This document shows, piece after piece, positions 18,441-28,460 of a stretch of DNA of 62,846 nucleotides (the stretch's first letter is position 1; each line of letters starts with the position of its first letter). Source of the stretch: Nitrospirales bacterium (lineage in GTDB: Bacteria > Nitrospirota > Nitrospiria > Nitrospirales > UBA8639); assembly GCA_021604005.1 (NCBI GenBank), contig BQIV01000029.1:1-62846 (forward strand). The letters are read 5' to 3'. The position numbers and the translations under genes are program-made. The notes below the pieces were generated by a model. It did no database searches. It was not told where the DNA came from and worked only from the letters and a program-made list of their open reading frames with translations.

Positions 18441-20447
18441 ATGAGTCCAGATCAGTTATTTTCATTGCAATCGGACTATTCCCCTAAGGGTGATCAAGAA
18501 AAGGCGATTGCGTCGCTTTCTCAAGGCATTCAGCACGGGCTGCCCCATCAAGTCTTGCTTGGGGTCACCGGGTCCGGCAAGACCTTTACGATGGCCAATG
18601 TCATCGTGAATGTACAACGTCCCACCTTAGTGGTTGTCCATAACAAAACCTTGGCGGCACAGCTGTATCAAGAATTTAAAGGCTTTTTTCCGGAAAATGC
18701 CGTTGAATATTTTGTGAGTTATTACGACTACTATCAGCCGGAGGCGTATATTCCGACCACCGATACCTATATCGCCAAAGACGCGTCGATCAACGATACC
18801 ATTGATCAAATGCGGCATGCCGCCACCACGGCACTCTTAGAGCGCAACGACATTATTATTATTGCGTCTGTGTCGTGTATCTACGGCCTGGGTTCACCGG
18901 AGATTTATCATGGCATGGTGTTGTATTTGGAAGAAGGCATGGAGATTCGACGCGATGCCATATTGGCGAAACTGGTGGAAATTCAATATTCCAGGAACGA
19001 TACGGAATTGCAGCGTGGCACGTTCCGGGCTCGTGGCGATGTTGTGGAGATTTTTCCTGCTGCATCGGATTCCAACACCATTCGCATTGAAATGTTTGGC
19101 GATGAAATTGAGGCTATGTATGAAATTGACCCGCTCACGGGACAGTCGCTGCGACGCATTCCAAAGATTCCTATTTATCCCAAAACCCATTATGTCATCG
19201 CGCCGGATCGGCATGAACGCGCCATTAAAGGTATCGAAGAGGAACTCGAAGAACGGGTTGCCTATTTTCAGCGCAACAATCAACTGTTGGAAGCGCAACG
19301 GATCGAACAACGGACGAAGTTCGACCTGGAAATGATTCGCGTCATGGGCTATTGCCATGGAATTGAGAACTATTCCCGGCATTTGAGCGGCCGCGCGCCA
19401 GGAGAGCCGCCGCCTACATTACTGGATTATTTCCCCAAGGATTACCTCCTCATCGTCGATGAGTCACACGTGACCATTCCTCAATTTGGTGGCATGTATG
19501 AAGGCGATCGTTCGCGTAAGCAAAATCTCGTCGATTATGGGTTTCGTCTGCCGTCTGCGCTGGATAACCGGCCTTTACAGTTTCCGGAGTTTGAACGCTG
19601 CATGCATCAAGTAGTGTATGTCTCGGCCACGCCCGGTTCGTACGAAATGAAGCATGCAGGGAAATCTGTGGTCGAGCAGATTATCCGACCGACTGGGTTG
19701 ATGGATCCGGTCATGGAGGTGAAGCCGGCCAAGGGGCAAGTCGAAGGTTTGCTGAAAGAAATTCGGGGTGTCATCGACAAGGGAGACCGCGTGCTCGTGA
19801 CCACGTTGACGAAGCGGATGGCCGAAGACCTGACGGAATATTACCACGACGTGGGGCTGAAAGTTCGGTATCTTCACTCCGATATCAAAACCCTTGAACG
19901 CGCGGAGATTATTCGTGATCTTCGACGAGGAGTCTTTGATGTGCTTGTTGGCATTAACTTGCTGCGGGAAGGGTTGGACCTTCCCGAAGTGAGTCTGGTG
20001 GCCGTGCTGGATGCCGATAAAGAAGGATTTTTGCGGGGACAGCGTGCGCTGATTCAGACGGCGGGGCGTGCGGCTCGCAATAGTCACGGAAAAGTTATTC
20101 TCTATGGTGATCGTGTCACAGACTCCATGCACGTAGCGCTGAACGAAACGGCGCGGCGACGAGAGATTCAGTCTGCGTATAATGATGAGCATGGCATTAT
20201 CCCGGAAACGATCAGTAAACGAATTCATGATTTGGAACATCAAATCGCCGAAGCGGATTATCTCGAACTCTCGCTTGCTGCTGAAGAGGAAGCCGTGTAT
20301 CACACCGAAGGGGGCATTGAGAAAGCCATTGATACGCTAGAAAGAGAAATGAAAGCGGCGGCCAAAGCGTTAGAATTTGAAAAAGCGGCAAAGTTGCGTG
20401 ACAAAATCCGGAGTCTACGGCAGAAGGAATTGCAAATAGGGAGTTAG
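18441..20447 (+). CDS. uvrB: UvrABC system protein B (excinuclease subunit)
   Basis: Nucleotide-excision repair helicase-like subunit that, with UvrA, verifies damage and loads UvrC. 668 residues, the normal length. Walker A is [10 protein letters not shown] near residue 35. The beta-hairpin [12 protein letters not shown] that clamps damaged DNA follows, then [31 protein letters not shown]-like motif V (here [19 protein letters not shown]) and QTAGRAARN motif VI. The C-terminal UVR domain ([22 protein letters not shown]) binds UvrC. It stands alone, divergent from the PEP-CTERM gene and convergent with the DUF4321 gene. Confidence 0.98.
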   Translation: MSPDQLFSLQSDYSPKGDQEKAIASLSQGIQHGLPHQVLLGVTGSGKTFTMANVIVNVQRPTLVVVHNKTLAAQLYQEFKGFFPENAVEYFVSYYDYYQPEAYIPTTDTYIAKDASINDTIDQMRHAATTALLERNDIIIIASVSCIYGLGSPEIYHGMVLYLEEGMEIRRDAILAKLVEIQYSRNDTELQRGTFRARGDVVEIFPAASDSNTIRIEMFGDEIEAMYEIDPLTGQSLRRIPKIPIYPKTHYVIAPDRHERAIKGIEEELEERVAYFQRNNQLLEAQRIEQRTKFDLEMIRVMGYCHGIENYSRHLSGRAPGEPPPTLLDYFPKDYLLIVDESHVTIPQFGGMYEGDRSRKQNLVDYGFRLPSALDNRPLQFPEFERCMHQVVYVSATPGSYEMKHAGKSVVEQIIRPTGLMDPVMEVKPAKGQVEGLLKEIRGVIDKGDRVLVTTLTKRMAEDLTEYYHDVGLKVRYLHSDIKTLERAEIIRDLRRGVFDVLVGINLLREGLDLPEVSLVAVLDADKEGFLRGQRALIQTAGRAARNSHGKVILYGDRVTDSMHVALNETARRREIQSAYNDEHGIIPETISKRIHDLEHQIAEADYLELSLAAEEEAVYHTEGGIEKAIDTLEREMKAAAKALEFEKAAKLRDKIRSLRQKELQIGS

Positions 20448-20561
20448 GGGGGGATTGCAGGTTTCCTCGAACACGATAGTTCCGTGACTGCGAGCGATTG
20501 AAGGATGCTTATTGTTGAGGCATCAGCCAGCGTATTGAGATAGTAATTATAGGTGTTCGAG

Positions 20562-20822
20562 TCACAAATTCTTGTATAGGTAGAAGCCGAGGATTGCGCC
20601 TACGAAGGTAAAGAAGTTCATTTTGAGTAGGAAGCCAATGGTGACCTTGATGAGCACCAAGTCTATCGTCACTGGTGGGTCAAGGCCGGGTGATATGGCT
20701 TGGGCAAAAATGTTTTGTACCGTGCCGGGCGGGGTCGCGACTCGAAAAATTTCGCCTAATATGCCGCCGAACAGTCCACCGACAAGCACGAACATGAAGA
20801 GTGTCCAGCCTGTTTTTTTCAT
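20562..20822 (-). CDS. DUF4321 small membrane protein
   Basis: An 86-residue protein with two membrane segments, at about residues 7-28 and 62-83. The layout GGLFGGILGEIFR, then PPVTIDLVLIKVTIGFLLKMN and a final Gly-rich helix ending YLYKNL matches DUF4321, a small family of unknown function found in several bacterial phyla. No function can be assigned. It converges with uvrB. Confidence 0.7.
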   Translation of the reverse strand: MKKTGWTLFMFVLVGGLFGGILGEIFRVATPPGTVQNIFAQAISPGLDPPVTIDLVLIKVTIGFLLKMNFFTFVGAILGFYLYKNL

Positions 20823-20905
20823 TTAGCGTAGCTCCTCATATCGCTCCCTGAGATGAGGCGATGTCTTGGCTTCAAGCAATATGCAATTGACTGATTTGTC
20901 AGGTG

Positions 20906-21075
20906 TATAGCGAATCCCCATACGTTCCAAACACGAACATACCACGAACTCCGCGGGGTATAACGTGAACATGAGGAAGGTTATGCCCGTCTGGATGACC
21001 TGCAGACGATTGACGGTTCACGAACGAAGGGTCAATCAGCATTCAGTTGGTCGACGTGTCACTGATTCGGCTATA
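20906..21075 (+). repeat. MITE-like element, copy A
   Basis: Starts TATAGCGAATCC and ends GGCTATA, like the copy at 55837-56021, and shares with it ATGAGGAAGGTTATGCCCG, TTGACGGTTCACGAACGAAG and CATTCAGTTGGTCGACGTGT. It is about 15 bases shorter because the ATAACTGAAAC segment near the right end is missing. It has no coding capacity. The rest of the 20823-21190 gap shows no gene. Confidence 0.85.
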
Positions 21076-21190
21076 TGCTGAAAATATGCTTAGGGTAAAC
21101 TGCTCATCACGATACTAAAACCCCTATGACCTGTCAAGCCTGACCTTGTGGCGTTGATCGTTGTGTGCTGGACCTGGTGCCGTCGTGTGG

Positions 21191-21853
21191 TTACCGCGTT
21201 GAGGGCGCAGCCACTGAAAATCTCATCGTTCCCATCATGTTGATGGGGTTCACCTCGAACCCTACATAGATTTCCACCCGATAGTCGCCGACTGGCCACT
21301 GTTTGCCTGGACGATCAAATTGCAAGTATCCGCCATCATCTTCTGTGGCGAGGTAAATGGCGTCTTCTTCTATCAGGGCCGTTGACGTTTCTCCATTGAC
21401 CTTCTCCGGGTAGAGCCGTCCAATGACCTGATATGGAGCATAATGTTGATGAACGTGAAACACCAGAAATACAAATGGACTCTCGGGAGTGAAAACCGTC
21501 GTCGGCTCCACGGAAACAATCGTATGTCCTTTTCGTATGCCTTGAGCCTCTTCAAAGCCTTTGGCAAATTCGATGCGGTAAAAGAGTCCTCCGGGCGGCT
21601 GGTTGAGTGCGTCATCCAGGTCTCCGCTTGGCTCTTGAAGTGGAAGAGGGTCAGGTGAGGATGGGGGGTGATAAGGGATGCTTTCGTATTGAGAAAACCC
21701 ATGTTGTGTTTCGTCAGGTTGAAAAACGGGGGGAGGTGACGGGGGCGATGGTTCAGCATAGAGGAAGCTGGGTGTGGTTGTCGTCACACAGAGCCACCCT
21801 AGAGCGAACGCGACGAGCGAAAACTTTGTAAATGGTTGAAGATGAAACCGCAT
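21191..21853 (-). CDS. Exported hypothetical protein, proline-rich N-terminus
   Basis: About 220 residues from the ATG at 21853: a signal peptide (MRFHLQPFTKFSLVAFALGW, cleavage near YAEP), a Pro/Ser-rich linker of about 60 residues, and a C-terminal domain of about 130 residues with strands such as FVFLVFHVHQHYAPYQVIGR and a DYRVEIYV ending. The C-terminal part resembles a beta-sandwich of the kind found in periplasmic proteins, but I do not recognise the family. An upstream ATG at 22018 would place the signal peptide internally, so it is less likely. It runs opposite to the methyltransferase gene at 22051. Confidence 0.65.
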   Translation of the reverse strand: MRFHLQPFTKFSLVAFALGWLCVTTTTPSFLYAEPSPPSPPPVFQPDETQHGFSQYESIPYHPPSSPDPLPLQEPSGDLDDALNQPPGGLFYRIEFAKGFEEAQGIRKGHTIVSVEPTTVFTPESPFVFLVFHVHQHYAPYQVIGRLYPEKVNGETSTALIEEDAIYLATEDDGGYLQFDRPGKQWPVGDYRVEIYVGFEVNPINMMGTMRFSVAAPSTR

Positions 21854-22050
21854 GAATGACCGTCTGGGCGTTGAGTGGCAGAGTGATCGCTGGATGCAGC
21901 AGCATGACGGCTGTTTCGTAACCTCTACTCTTTGTCGTGCGAATCTGTCAAGAATCGTGCGATGTATCTTGCAGGGGTTCTGATGGTCTGTTAGAATCGC
22001 TTTCCCTATAAAATTCAACCACTTGTGTGATGTGAAGGAATGGTATTGTT

Positions 22051-23463
22051 ATGGCTGAGCACTCGACATTTGATCCCGATGCCCTCCCACAAATTATTGG
22101 GGACTTTCATCCAGTTGACTCATGGCAAATGCATATCAATGACGTATTTTATGGTCTTCGTGCTTCACGGCTTCGCGAGTTTTACCAAACCTTTGCGTCG
22201 GCCGATTACCGTCTCGCCTATGCATTAGCGGAAGATTATTATCGTCGTGCATGCCGGCGCGCAAAGAGTACGCCCGTGATTGTCATGGAGTGGGGATGTG
22301 GAAACGGAAATCTGGCGGCCTGCTTTTTAGACCGCCTGCAAGCCTTGGATACTGATGGTGTGGTCTATCCGCGTGTGCACTATCATCTCATTGATAAGAA
22401 CGAAGCCGTACTTCAAGAGGCAAAGGAGAATCCGGACCTGCTTCGCCATCAGGACCGGTTCACAGCCACGTGCGGGGATGTGACCGATTTGACCTCATTC
22501 CAGGATGGGACGGTGGATCGGATTATCTGTAATGAATTGTGGAGTGAACTGCCAACGAAACTGATGTTTCGAAAAGCCAGTCAATTGCATGAAGAACATC
22601 TTCGCCCAAACGTCAGTGAGTCGAAACTTGCAGAAATCGAAGATTGGTCAGGGTTTGTCCATGCATTCGATCAAAAAGATATTGAAGGATTACAGGCGTT
22701 TCCTGATTTTTTAGAAGACTTAGTGTGGGAACGGGAATATCACGAAATTGAAGCTAAGTCGTTAGCCTTTCGTCGGACGATCGCAGATTTTTTGAAAAAC
22801 ATTGATGAAGAAGTGCTCGTGCCGGTTAACACGGGCGCGGCTGCGACGATCAAGGAGGCGATGCGCCTATTGGCGCCAGACGCCATTGGATTGAGTAGTT
22901 TTGATGCAGGAACATATGATTCGCATGTGTTGAATGATCCAGAAAAACCCTGCTATTCGGTTCATGGGGGGCAGTTCAGCTTCATGGTGAATTTTGCCTT
23001 ATTAGAAGAGATTGGCCGCCACCTTGGTGCGAAGAGCTTGGTCCTTGAGTCACAACGGGAATTTATCGGGAACAGTATAGGGGCCAATGTGTTAACGCTG
23101 ATGGACTTATTGGTTGCTCACCCCAATCTACCCAATTCGAGCTCCTGGGAATTCGATGCGCATGTGGTTCGGACGCTTGAAGCCATCAATACAGGCTATG
23201 CTAGTCCCTATACGCGACGGATAGAATTTCCTCTTCGCGACGCCATGCCGTCGGATGAAAAAGGCGCCCTGCATGATATTTTGTCTCATCTAAAGCCGAA
23301 CGGCCTTCCTGATATGATCGCCTATGTGACCGAAGCGGAACTACGCGAGGCACAGCCGGCGCTCGAGAAGCTGGGCTATGAGCGCGAGGACATCAACATG
23401 ATTCTGCAGTCACCTCCTCAATTAGTCGACTATACGCACTTGTATCTCACCGCCACGCCGTAG
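22051..23463 (+). CDS. MidA-type SAM-dependent methyltransferase
   Basis: A 470-residue cytoplasmic protein of the MidA/NDUFAF7-like methyltransferase family (Methyltransf_28). The SAM-binding motif is VIVMEWGCGNGNLAACFL at about residues 77-94. YHLIDKNEAVLQEAKE gives the acidic residue of motif II. VDRIICNELWSELPT corresponds to the family's NELxDALP segment. A late HGGQFSFMVNFALLEEIGR block replaces the usual DITAHVDF segment. NDUFAF7 methylates a complex I subunit; bacterial targets are unknown. The protein is longer than many homologues and has an extra central insertion (about residues 185-255). It has no operon partner. Confidence 0.75.
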   Translation: MAEHSTFDPDALPQIIGDFHPVDSWQMHINDVFYGLRASRLREFYQTFASADYRLAYALAEDYYRRACRRAKSTPVIVMEWGCGNGNLAACFLDRLQALDTDGVVYPRVHYHLIDKNEAVLQEAKENPDLLRHQDRFTATCGDVTDLTSFQDGTVDRIICNELWSELPTKLMFRKASQLHEEHLRPNVSESKLAEIEDWSGFVHAFDQKDIEGLQAFPDFLEDLVWEREYHEIEAKSLAFRRTIADFLKNIDEEVLVPVNTGAAATIKEAMRLLAPDAIGLSSFDAGTYDSHVLNDPEKPCYSVHGGQFSFMVNFALLEEIGRHLGAKSLVLESQREFIGNSIGANVLTLMDLLVAHPNLPNSSSWEFDAHVVRTLEAINTGYASPYTRRIEFPLRDAMPSDEKGALHDILSHLKPNGLPDMIAYVTEAELREAQPALEKLGYEREDINMILQSPPQLVDYTHLYLTATP

Positions 23464-23669
23464 GCTCCACTGTGGGAAAGTGTAGATTTTTCTCTGTTGC
23501 TCTTGTATACTAAACCGCATTCACATACGTCGCAGTTGAACTCATGAAGACTTTCAATACGGCATCCAATGCTCCGAAGGATATGGACGTTCATGCGAAT
23601 CGGCTCTAAACGGACACGAATGAACGATCTCAGGTTTATGAAACAGCGTGTGCAACGAAAGGTTTTTTT

Positions 23670-23987
23670 ATGATTGGGTCATTTGGCTGGATGGAATTGC
23701 TGCTTATTCTCATCATCGTTCTCATTGTATTCGGCGCAGGGAAAATTCCACAGCTCGGGGAAGGCTTAGGCAAGGCGATTAAGGGCTTTAAAAAGTCCGT
23801 GAATGAAGCCGACGCGTTAGATGTGACGCCAAACCCGGATCAGCCCAACATGGCTCAAGACGTTCCGCCGCAACCGGAACAAGTTGCTGCGCAACAAACC
23901 GCTCAAGCTCAACCCGTTCCGCCGGCACCACAGCCTGAGACCGTTGCTCCACCCCAACCCCAACCAGAACAAGCCAGGCAAGGATGA
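23670..23987 (+). CDS. tatA: Twin-arginine translocase TatA/TatE family subunit
   Basis: A 105-residue Tat translocase subunit that polymerises to make the protein-conducting patch in the inner membrane for folded proteins. The N-terminal membrane helix (MELLLILIIVLIVFGAGKIP), the FGxxKLP-like hinge, and the amphipathic helix LGEGLGKAIKGFKKSV are all present. The C-terminal half is Pro/Gln/Ala-rich and disordered. A second TatA-type gene follows 60 bases on; tatC is not in the window. Confidence 0.92.
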   Translation: MIGSFGWMELLLILIIVLIVFGAGKIPQLGEGLGKAIKGFKKSVNEADALDVTPNPDQPNMAQDVPPQPEQVAAQQTAQAQPVPPAPQPETVAPPQPQPEQARQG

Positions 23988-24049
23988 TAGACGTGAAGCA
24001 TGAGGCGGATCATGTGAGCCTCACGTCTCACGCTTAACGAGAGGTCATT

Positions 24050-24340
24050 ATGTTTGGTCTTGGAGCCATGGAGATTCTGATCATTCTCGTGATCGCGTTT
24101 CTCCTCTTTGGTCCGAAAGAACTGCCGGAAATTGGAAAGCAAGTCGGCAAAGCCGTGAAAGGCTTTAAGGAAACGACTGAAGATCTTCGTCAATCGGTTG
24201 AACCTGAAATCAATATGATCCAGCAAGAGTTCAAAGCTGTTGAGCAAGACTTAGAAGCATCGGTCAAAGAAGCCGAGGAACAAATCAAGGGGGCAACGGA
24301 TTCAGCGACAGAGACGCAAGGGGGGAATTCGCTAGTATAA
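24050..24340 (+). CDS. Twin-arginine translocase TatA/TatB-type subunit
   Basis: A 96-residue paralogue of the gene at 23670, with MEILIILVIAFLLFGPKELP as membrane helix and hinge and GKQVGKAVKGFKETTEDLRQ as amphipathic helix. The C-terminal half is acidic and Gln/Glu-rich, quite unlike the Pro-rich tail of its neighbour. The FGPKELP hinge is seen in both TatA and TatB, so the role could be either; a paired TatA/TatB function is an attractive but unproven reading. Between the two genes is a hairpin-forming sequence (AGACGTGA ... TCACGTCT). Confidence 0.88.
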   Translation: MFGLGAMEILIILVIAFLLFGPKELPEIGKQVGKAVKGFKETTEDLRQSVEPEINMIQQEFKAVEQDLEASVKEAEEQIKGATDSATETQGGNSLV

Positions 24341-24853
24341 GAATTGGAGAGGGAGAGCCAGGCGTATACTTTGCTATCATAAAATTACCGTTATCATTTA
24401 TCGTACTTCCTTCTGCAGGGCCGCCTCCATTCCTAGTCAATTCAACGTTCGCGCGTAACGCACGCAAGCTGTGCGTAGCATCTTCCCATCCTCTAGTTGT
24501 TGTGTTTTTGCAACGTCCCGTCTCTTTATTGAAATACTTTCACGTGACTAATTACGCATATTGAATGTGAAGTTCGCATAACTATCAACAAGTTATACGA
24601 AATTTACGGTAATGGTATGTTTTTAGCAGGGGCGTAACATTTGGCGGATGTACTTTCATCCATTGTCCAAACTGCCTTGTGACTAATGAAACCGTAATCT
24701 CACAACCGTTCATATATATTTTTTACGTTCGTACGTTTCGTAGAGGGTAAGAGGAAGAAGTCATTTTTGTTCGCATGGAGGAGATGGGTTCTTCATGCAA
24801 GCAACTGTTCGTCCCTGATCCATTAAGGGGACTCAACTAACAGGAGGAGTGCA
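24341..24853. other. Long leader region upstream of the porin gene
   Basis: This 510-base AT-rich region holds no gene. It must carry the promoter of the downstream porin; an AGGAGG ribosome binding site lies directly before the ATG at 24854. I see no riboswitch consensus in it. Confidence 0.5.
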
Positions 24854-26371
24854 ATGAGCGATTTTTCTCGTGCTTCCAAGTGGTTCACGGCTGGATGCTT
24901 AATCGCATCCATGTCGGTTGTCCCGGCTTTTGCGGCCAAGACGACACCGGCAACAGACAAAAACACGAATGTGCCGGCGGTACCCAGGGCGATTCCGGAT
25001 CTGGAGCCATATCATGCCTTTGATCCGCCTCAAAGTCCGGCATTCGATTTCAAGAATCTGACGATTTCCGGTGACATGCGCGTCCGTCCAGAGTTTCGAA
25101 CCAATTCTGGATTTGGCACGAATGCTACAGGAGCAGCAAACAAAGACAACCGTTTCTTCACACAACAGTTGATCCGTTTCGGATTAAATTATGATCTTTC
25201 CCCGGATGTGGTGTTTTTCGTGCAGCCACAAATATCAAATAATTTTGGTGCGGCTTCAATTAGTGGCACCAATCCTGGAGGGGGAGCAGCATCCGGGACG
25301 AACACGCGACTCTTTCTTCGTCAAGGGTATATGTTGATTAGGAATTTCATTGCACCGAACCTGACATTGAAAGCCGGACGTCAACTTGTGGTTTGGGGTA
25401 ACCATCGTATTTTTGGTCACTTTGACTGGAACAACGTCGGATTTGCGTTTGATGGTGTCACGCTTCGGTATAACCACGCCAAAGTTCCTGTGGAATTAGG
25501 ATGGTTACAAGTAGCAGAAGGAAACTGTACCGTTAGTAATTCAGGAGGTTGCGGAGCGTCTGCGAATGGTGGAGGTTATGGTGGAGATGCTAATGTGATA
25601 TTCCTTCGTGTCCCGATGAAAGTGTCCGGCATCGCAATCGAACCTGCCTGGATTTATGAAGCAGGCGGAAATGGTGCAGGGCCAGGGGGAACTGGCGCGA
25701 ATCTTCAACCACTTGGAGGCGGACAACAAGGAAACCAGGATCGACACACCATTGGTGCTAGAATTGCTGGCAACGCTGGTATTCTTGATGCCACGGTTGA
25801 AGGGTATTATCAGTTCGGTGACGTTGGTGCAACAGGGCTGGCTAGTTCTACAGACATCAGTGCCTATGCCGTCCATGCTGATGCTGGGGTAACACTGCCA
25901 GTTCCAATGCAACCTCGTATTGGAGCCGAATTCAACTATGGTTCTGGTGACGATAATCCAAATGACGGGGATCAAGAAACCTTTAGTCAATTGTTTCCAA
26001 CCAACCATATCCACTTTGGTTATATGGATTTAATGGCTTGGCAGAACATGATGACGTTTGGAGGAAATCTACAACTCCGTCCCACTAAAAATAGCCACTT
26101 CGAAATCGGCGGACATTACATGCGGTTGGCAGAAGAATCAGATAACTGGTATGGAGCCAATCAAAATGTCTTCAAGCAGACCCCAGCCGGTAACAATGAG
26201 AAATCATTGGGTGGTGAAATCGACGTGGTCTATACCCTGTTCTTCCAAAACAACAAGGTTGGATGGCAATTGGGTTACGGTCACTTCTTCACCGGTGATT
26301 ACAACAAGAAGAATGGTTTTGGAACTGCCGATCAGAATTGGGGCTACACCCAGCTCTGGATCAACTTCTAA
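24854..26371 (+). CDS. Alginate-export-family outer-membrane porin
   Basis: A 505-residue outer-membrane beta-barrel. Residues 1-27 are a signal peptide ending FAA. The barrel starts with FKNLTISGDMRVRPEFRTNS, and NLTLKAGRQLVVWGNHRIFG is the usual strand-turn of the Alginate_exp family. Amphipathic strands with Gly-rich turns follow, and the chain ends in an aromatic residue (QLWINF) as barrels need for BAM insertion. A glycine/asparagine-rich loop region at about 215-300 is probably surface exposed. The family name does not prove alginate export; a general diffusion porin is likely. The gene has a strong AGGAGG site and a strong terminator, so it looks highly expressed. Confidence 0.8.
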   Translation: MSDFSRASKWFTAGCLIASMSVVPAFAAKTTPATDKNTNVPAVPRAIPDLEPYHAFDPPQSPAFDFKNLTISGDMRVRPEFRTNSGFGTNATGAANKDNRFFTQQLIRFGLNYDLSPDVVFFVQPQISNNFGAASISGTNPGGGAASGTNTRLFLRQGYMLIRNFIAPNLTLKAGRQLVVWGNHRIFGHFDWNNVGFAFDGVTLRYNHAKVPVELGWLQVAEGNCTVSNSGGCGASANGGGYGGDANVIFLRVPMKVSGIAIEPAWIYEAGGNGAGPGGTGANLQPLGGGQQGNQDRHTIGARIAGNAGILDATVEGYYQFGDVGATGLASSTDISAYAVHADAGVTLPVPMQPRIGAEFNYGSGDDNPNDGDQETFSQLFPTNHIHFGYMDLMAWQNMMTFGGNLQLRPTKNSHFEIGGHYMRLAEESDNWYGANQNVFKQTPAGNNEKSLGGEIDVVYTLFFQNNKVGWQLGYGHFFTGDYNKKNGFGTADQNWGYTQLWINF

Positions 26372-26419
26372 TATTTAACCACAAAAGGGGAGATCCACTT
26401 CTTCCCCGTTATCCTGAAT

Positions 26420-26452
26420 CCCTGCCGGACTTGGTCCGGCAGGGATTTTTTA
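26420..26452 (+). terminator. Rho-independent terminator of the porin gene
   Basis: CCCTGCCGGAC and GTCCGGCAGGG form a perfect 11-base GC-rich stem with a 3-base loop, followed by A and six T. It lies 48 bases after the porin stop. Confidence 0.95.
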
Positions 26453-26645
26453 TTACCTCTTAGGGGTCAGACATGATTTTTGATTTTATTGGTCTAATTC
26501 AGAGCAATTATCAGTTGCACTACGTTGCAAGATGGCCTTGTTCTCAAATGCTGGCTTGAGGACTATGTTCAACAGATATGAGTCGGATGTAGAGCCGAAT
26601 GCCCGTGTTTCTTGTTAGCTTTCCCATGATACCGTTCTGACGATC

Positions 26646-27542
26646 TTATCCATTTGTCTTGCCTGCCGTATATTTCGGTTCTTGTTTCTCGTCAAAATAC
26701 GAAGCGAGAATTGAAGCTCCGACTTCCGGATTTTTGAAGGTCCAGATTTGATCTTTGACCCCTTCTAGGATTAATCCGTACACCGCCAGTTCGATGGCTT
26801 CCCGTACCGCCATTTGAGGGGCTTCATTGCTGGCAATGCCGGCTTCGATTTCCAAGAGTCGTAACGGATCTACGAAGCGGAACAAGCCCCCTTCTAATTT
26901 GGCGGAAAGGATAGTTTTTCGTGTTTGCAGCGTATTGAGAATTGTGCCGCGTTTGACGGAGACCGCTCGCAAGTCCACGGTGACGGTGTCACGACGAAAT
27001 TCTGTGAACCCGCCAGCTCCGAAGTACCTGGCGCCCATCCCGCCGCTTAAGAGATTGGATTCATAGGCCACAATGCCTCCGTCAAGCAATATGGGGGCAT
27101 AGAGTAAGGGAGGAAGTGGCGGGAGCTTCTCGCCGCCATTGATATATTGTTTGCGGGTTTGGCGAATGATCTTGCGTTCATTGAGAAGATTGGACAGTCC
27201 TTCGCGTTCCAGAACCGTAAACCATTTTCCGTTACCGGTATCCATGAGTGCTTTTATTAAGAGGGAGGTTGCGCCCTGGGTGACGGCAGTGGAGTACTGC
27301 AAGACGGTATCGCTGGATTTATACTGTCCGGTATGGTCACGAAATTTATATACCACGACGACAATGGGTTCTTTCGGCGGCGGAAGGGAGACTAATTGTT
27401 GAAAAACCTGTGATTCATATCCGACCTTGGCTTTTCCGCTGGTAAGCGGTTGGACAAATGTCGAGCAGGCATTCAAGCAGAGGCTGCCGACACAGAGTAG
27501 AAGCAAGGTCCTTCCTGAAAAACGATGGCGTTTCATGAGCAC
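26646..27542 (-). CDS. csgG: Curli secretion channel lipoprotein CsgG
   Basis: Outer-membrane lipoprotein that forms the nonameric curli export channel. 298 residues. The signal peptide ends in the lipobox LNAC with Cys26. Residues of about 55-120 (IVVVVYKFRDHTGQYKSSDT, TVLEREGLSNLLNERKIIRQ) and YAPILLDGGIVAYESNLLSG are textbook CsgG. The DLRAVSVKRGTILNT strand and ELAVYGLILEGVKDQIW helix follow in order. It is the last gene of the curli operon, 15 bases after csgF. Start: GTG at 27542 or ATG two codons later, both behind GAGGAG. Assignment firm. Confidence 0.95.
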   Translation of the reverse strand: MLMKRHRFSGRTLLLLCVGSLCLNACSTFVQPLTSGKAKVGYESQVFQQLVSLPPPKEPIVVVVYKFRDHTGQYKSSDTVLQYSTAVTQGATSLLIKALMDTGNGKWFTVLEREGLSNLLNERKIIRQTRKQYINGGEKLPPLPPLLYAPILLDGGIVAYESNLLSGGMGARYFGAGGFTEFRRDTVTVDLRAVSVKRGTILNTLQTRKTILSAKLEGGLFRFVDPLRLLEIEAGIASNEAPQMAVREAIELAVYGLILEGVKDQIWTFKNPEVGASILASYFDEKQEPKYTAGKTNG

Positions 27543-27557
27543 GGTTCTCCTCTCGTA

Positions 27558-27980
27558 TTAAAAAAATGGGACTTGGATATTGGTGGTATCGCCCGTGAGC
27601 GTGTCGACGATACCAATCGCGACACCATCCACGTCTTCCGATATTTGAACGTCAAAATTTCCCGTACTAAACGATCCGGTGGATAAATCGCTGTCTTCTC
27701 CGAACACTTCTGCGACGACTTCTCGCGAAAGCCGGTTCAGGATGGCTCGGTCGAGTCTCGATTGAAAATCTTGTAGGACTGTAGTGTCATTGGTTTCTCC
27801 GCCTTCAAAGTCATTCTGCAACACCGCCGAGTTTAACAACGGTTGTGCATTAAATGGATTGCCGCCAAAATTGGGATTCACGAATTGATGACGAAGTTCA
27901 GAGGCCATGACTGGCGCACCTATCCATGTAAGGCCTGCCAGTTGAAGGGAAATAATGGTGAATATCATCGTTCGTAACAT
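27558..27980 (-). CDS. csgF: Curli assembly factor CsgF
   Basis: A 140-residue exported protein that plugs the CsgG pore and tethers the nucleator at the surface. Signal peptide 1-26 ending VMA, then the mature N-terminus ELRHQFVNPNFGGNPFNA, which is the conserved CsgG-binding segment of CsgF. The rest is acidic, with QSRLDRAILNRLSREVV and a C-terminal IGIVDTLTGDTTNIQVP strand pair. AAGGAG lies 9 bases before the ATG. It sits between csgE and csgG, the usual order E-F-G. Confidence 0.93.
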   Translation of the reverse strand: MLRTMIFTIISLQLAGLTWIGAPVMASELRHQFVNPNFGGNPFNAQPLLNSAVLQNDFEGGETNDTTVLQDFQSRLDRAILNRLSREVVAEVFGEDSDLSTGSFSTGNFDVQISEDVDGVAIGIVDTLTGDTTNIQVPFF

Positions 27981-28001
27981 GATCGCACTCTCCTTGTTCT
28001 G

Positions 28002-28460
28002 TTAGTACATATCCAGTTCTTGTTGAACGCGTTCCTGATCAGTCAGCGATTGGCGGAGGTTGTGTATCGCCATGTCCACGGCTTCTTCCAGATCTCCTAA
28101 TCGAGGTGGCAAGAGCCGTCGAAACACGATATGCTCTCCAATTTGTACGGAAATGATGCTACCGAATCGCGGGTCGGCCAATTCGCTAATGATAATATTT
28201 TGAGTGGGTGACGAAAAATTTGACCATTGTGCCGTAAAAGCCTCATAAAAATTTCGGCCGACCACGGTTCGAGTTTCATCAACAATCAATCCGGAAATAC
28301 CCAGGAACGTTTCCTCGGATTCTTCCGGCGCGGCCTGAGCAATTTCGAGATGTGTATGAGAAATCATAAGAGGTCCACCACACAGTATCAGCACGAAACT
28401 CCATGCAAGGTATTGCAGGCTTGAGGGTTGACCGTGTTTGATGATGTCCATGAGGATCAT
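28002..28460 (-). CDS. csgE: Curli assembly factor CsgE
   Basis: A 152-residue periplasmic chaperone that caps CsgG and delivers curlin subunits. After a signal peptide (residues 1 to about 43), the mature domain has ISGLIVDETRTVVGRNFYEA, then IIISELADPRFGSIISVQIG and VFRRLLPPR, the hallmarks of CsgE. The start ATG overlaps the stop of the curlin-repeat gene before it by 4 bases, indicating translational coupling. The n-region is longer than usual, so an internal start is possible. Confidence 0.92.
   Translation of the reverse strand: MILMDIIKHGQPSSLQYLAWSFVLILCGGPLMISHTHLEIAQAAPEESEETFLGISGLIVDETRTVVGRNFYEAFTAQWSNFSSPTQNIIISELADPRFGSIISVQIGEHIVFRRLLPPRLGDLEEAVDMAIHNLRQSLTDQERVQQELDMY

Noticed and set aside
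18862-19382. Long alternative frames inside uvrB
   Set aside because: Shadow frames of a highly conserved gene; no independent support.
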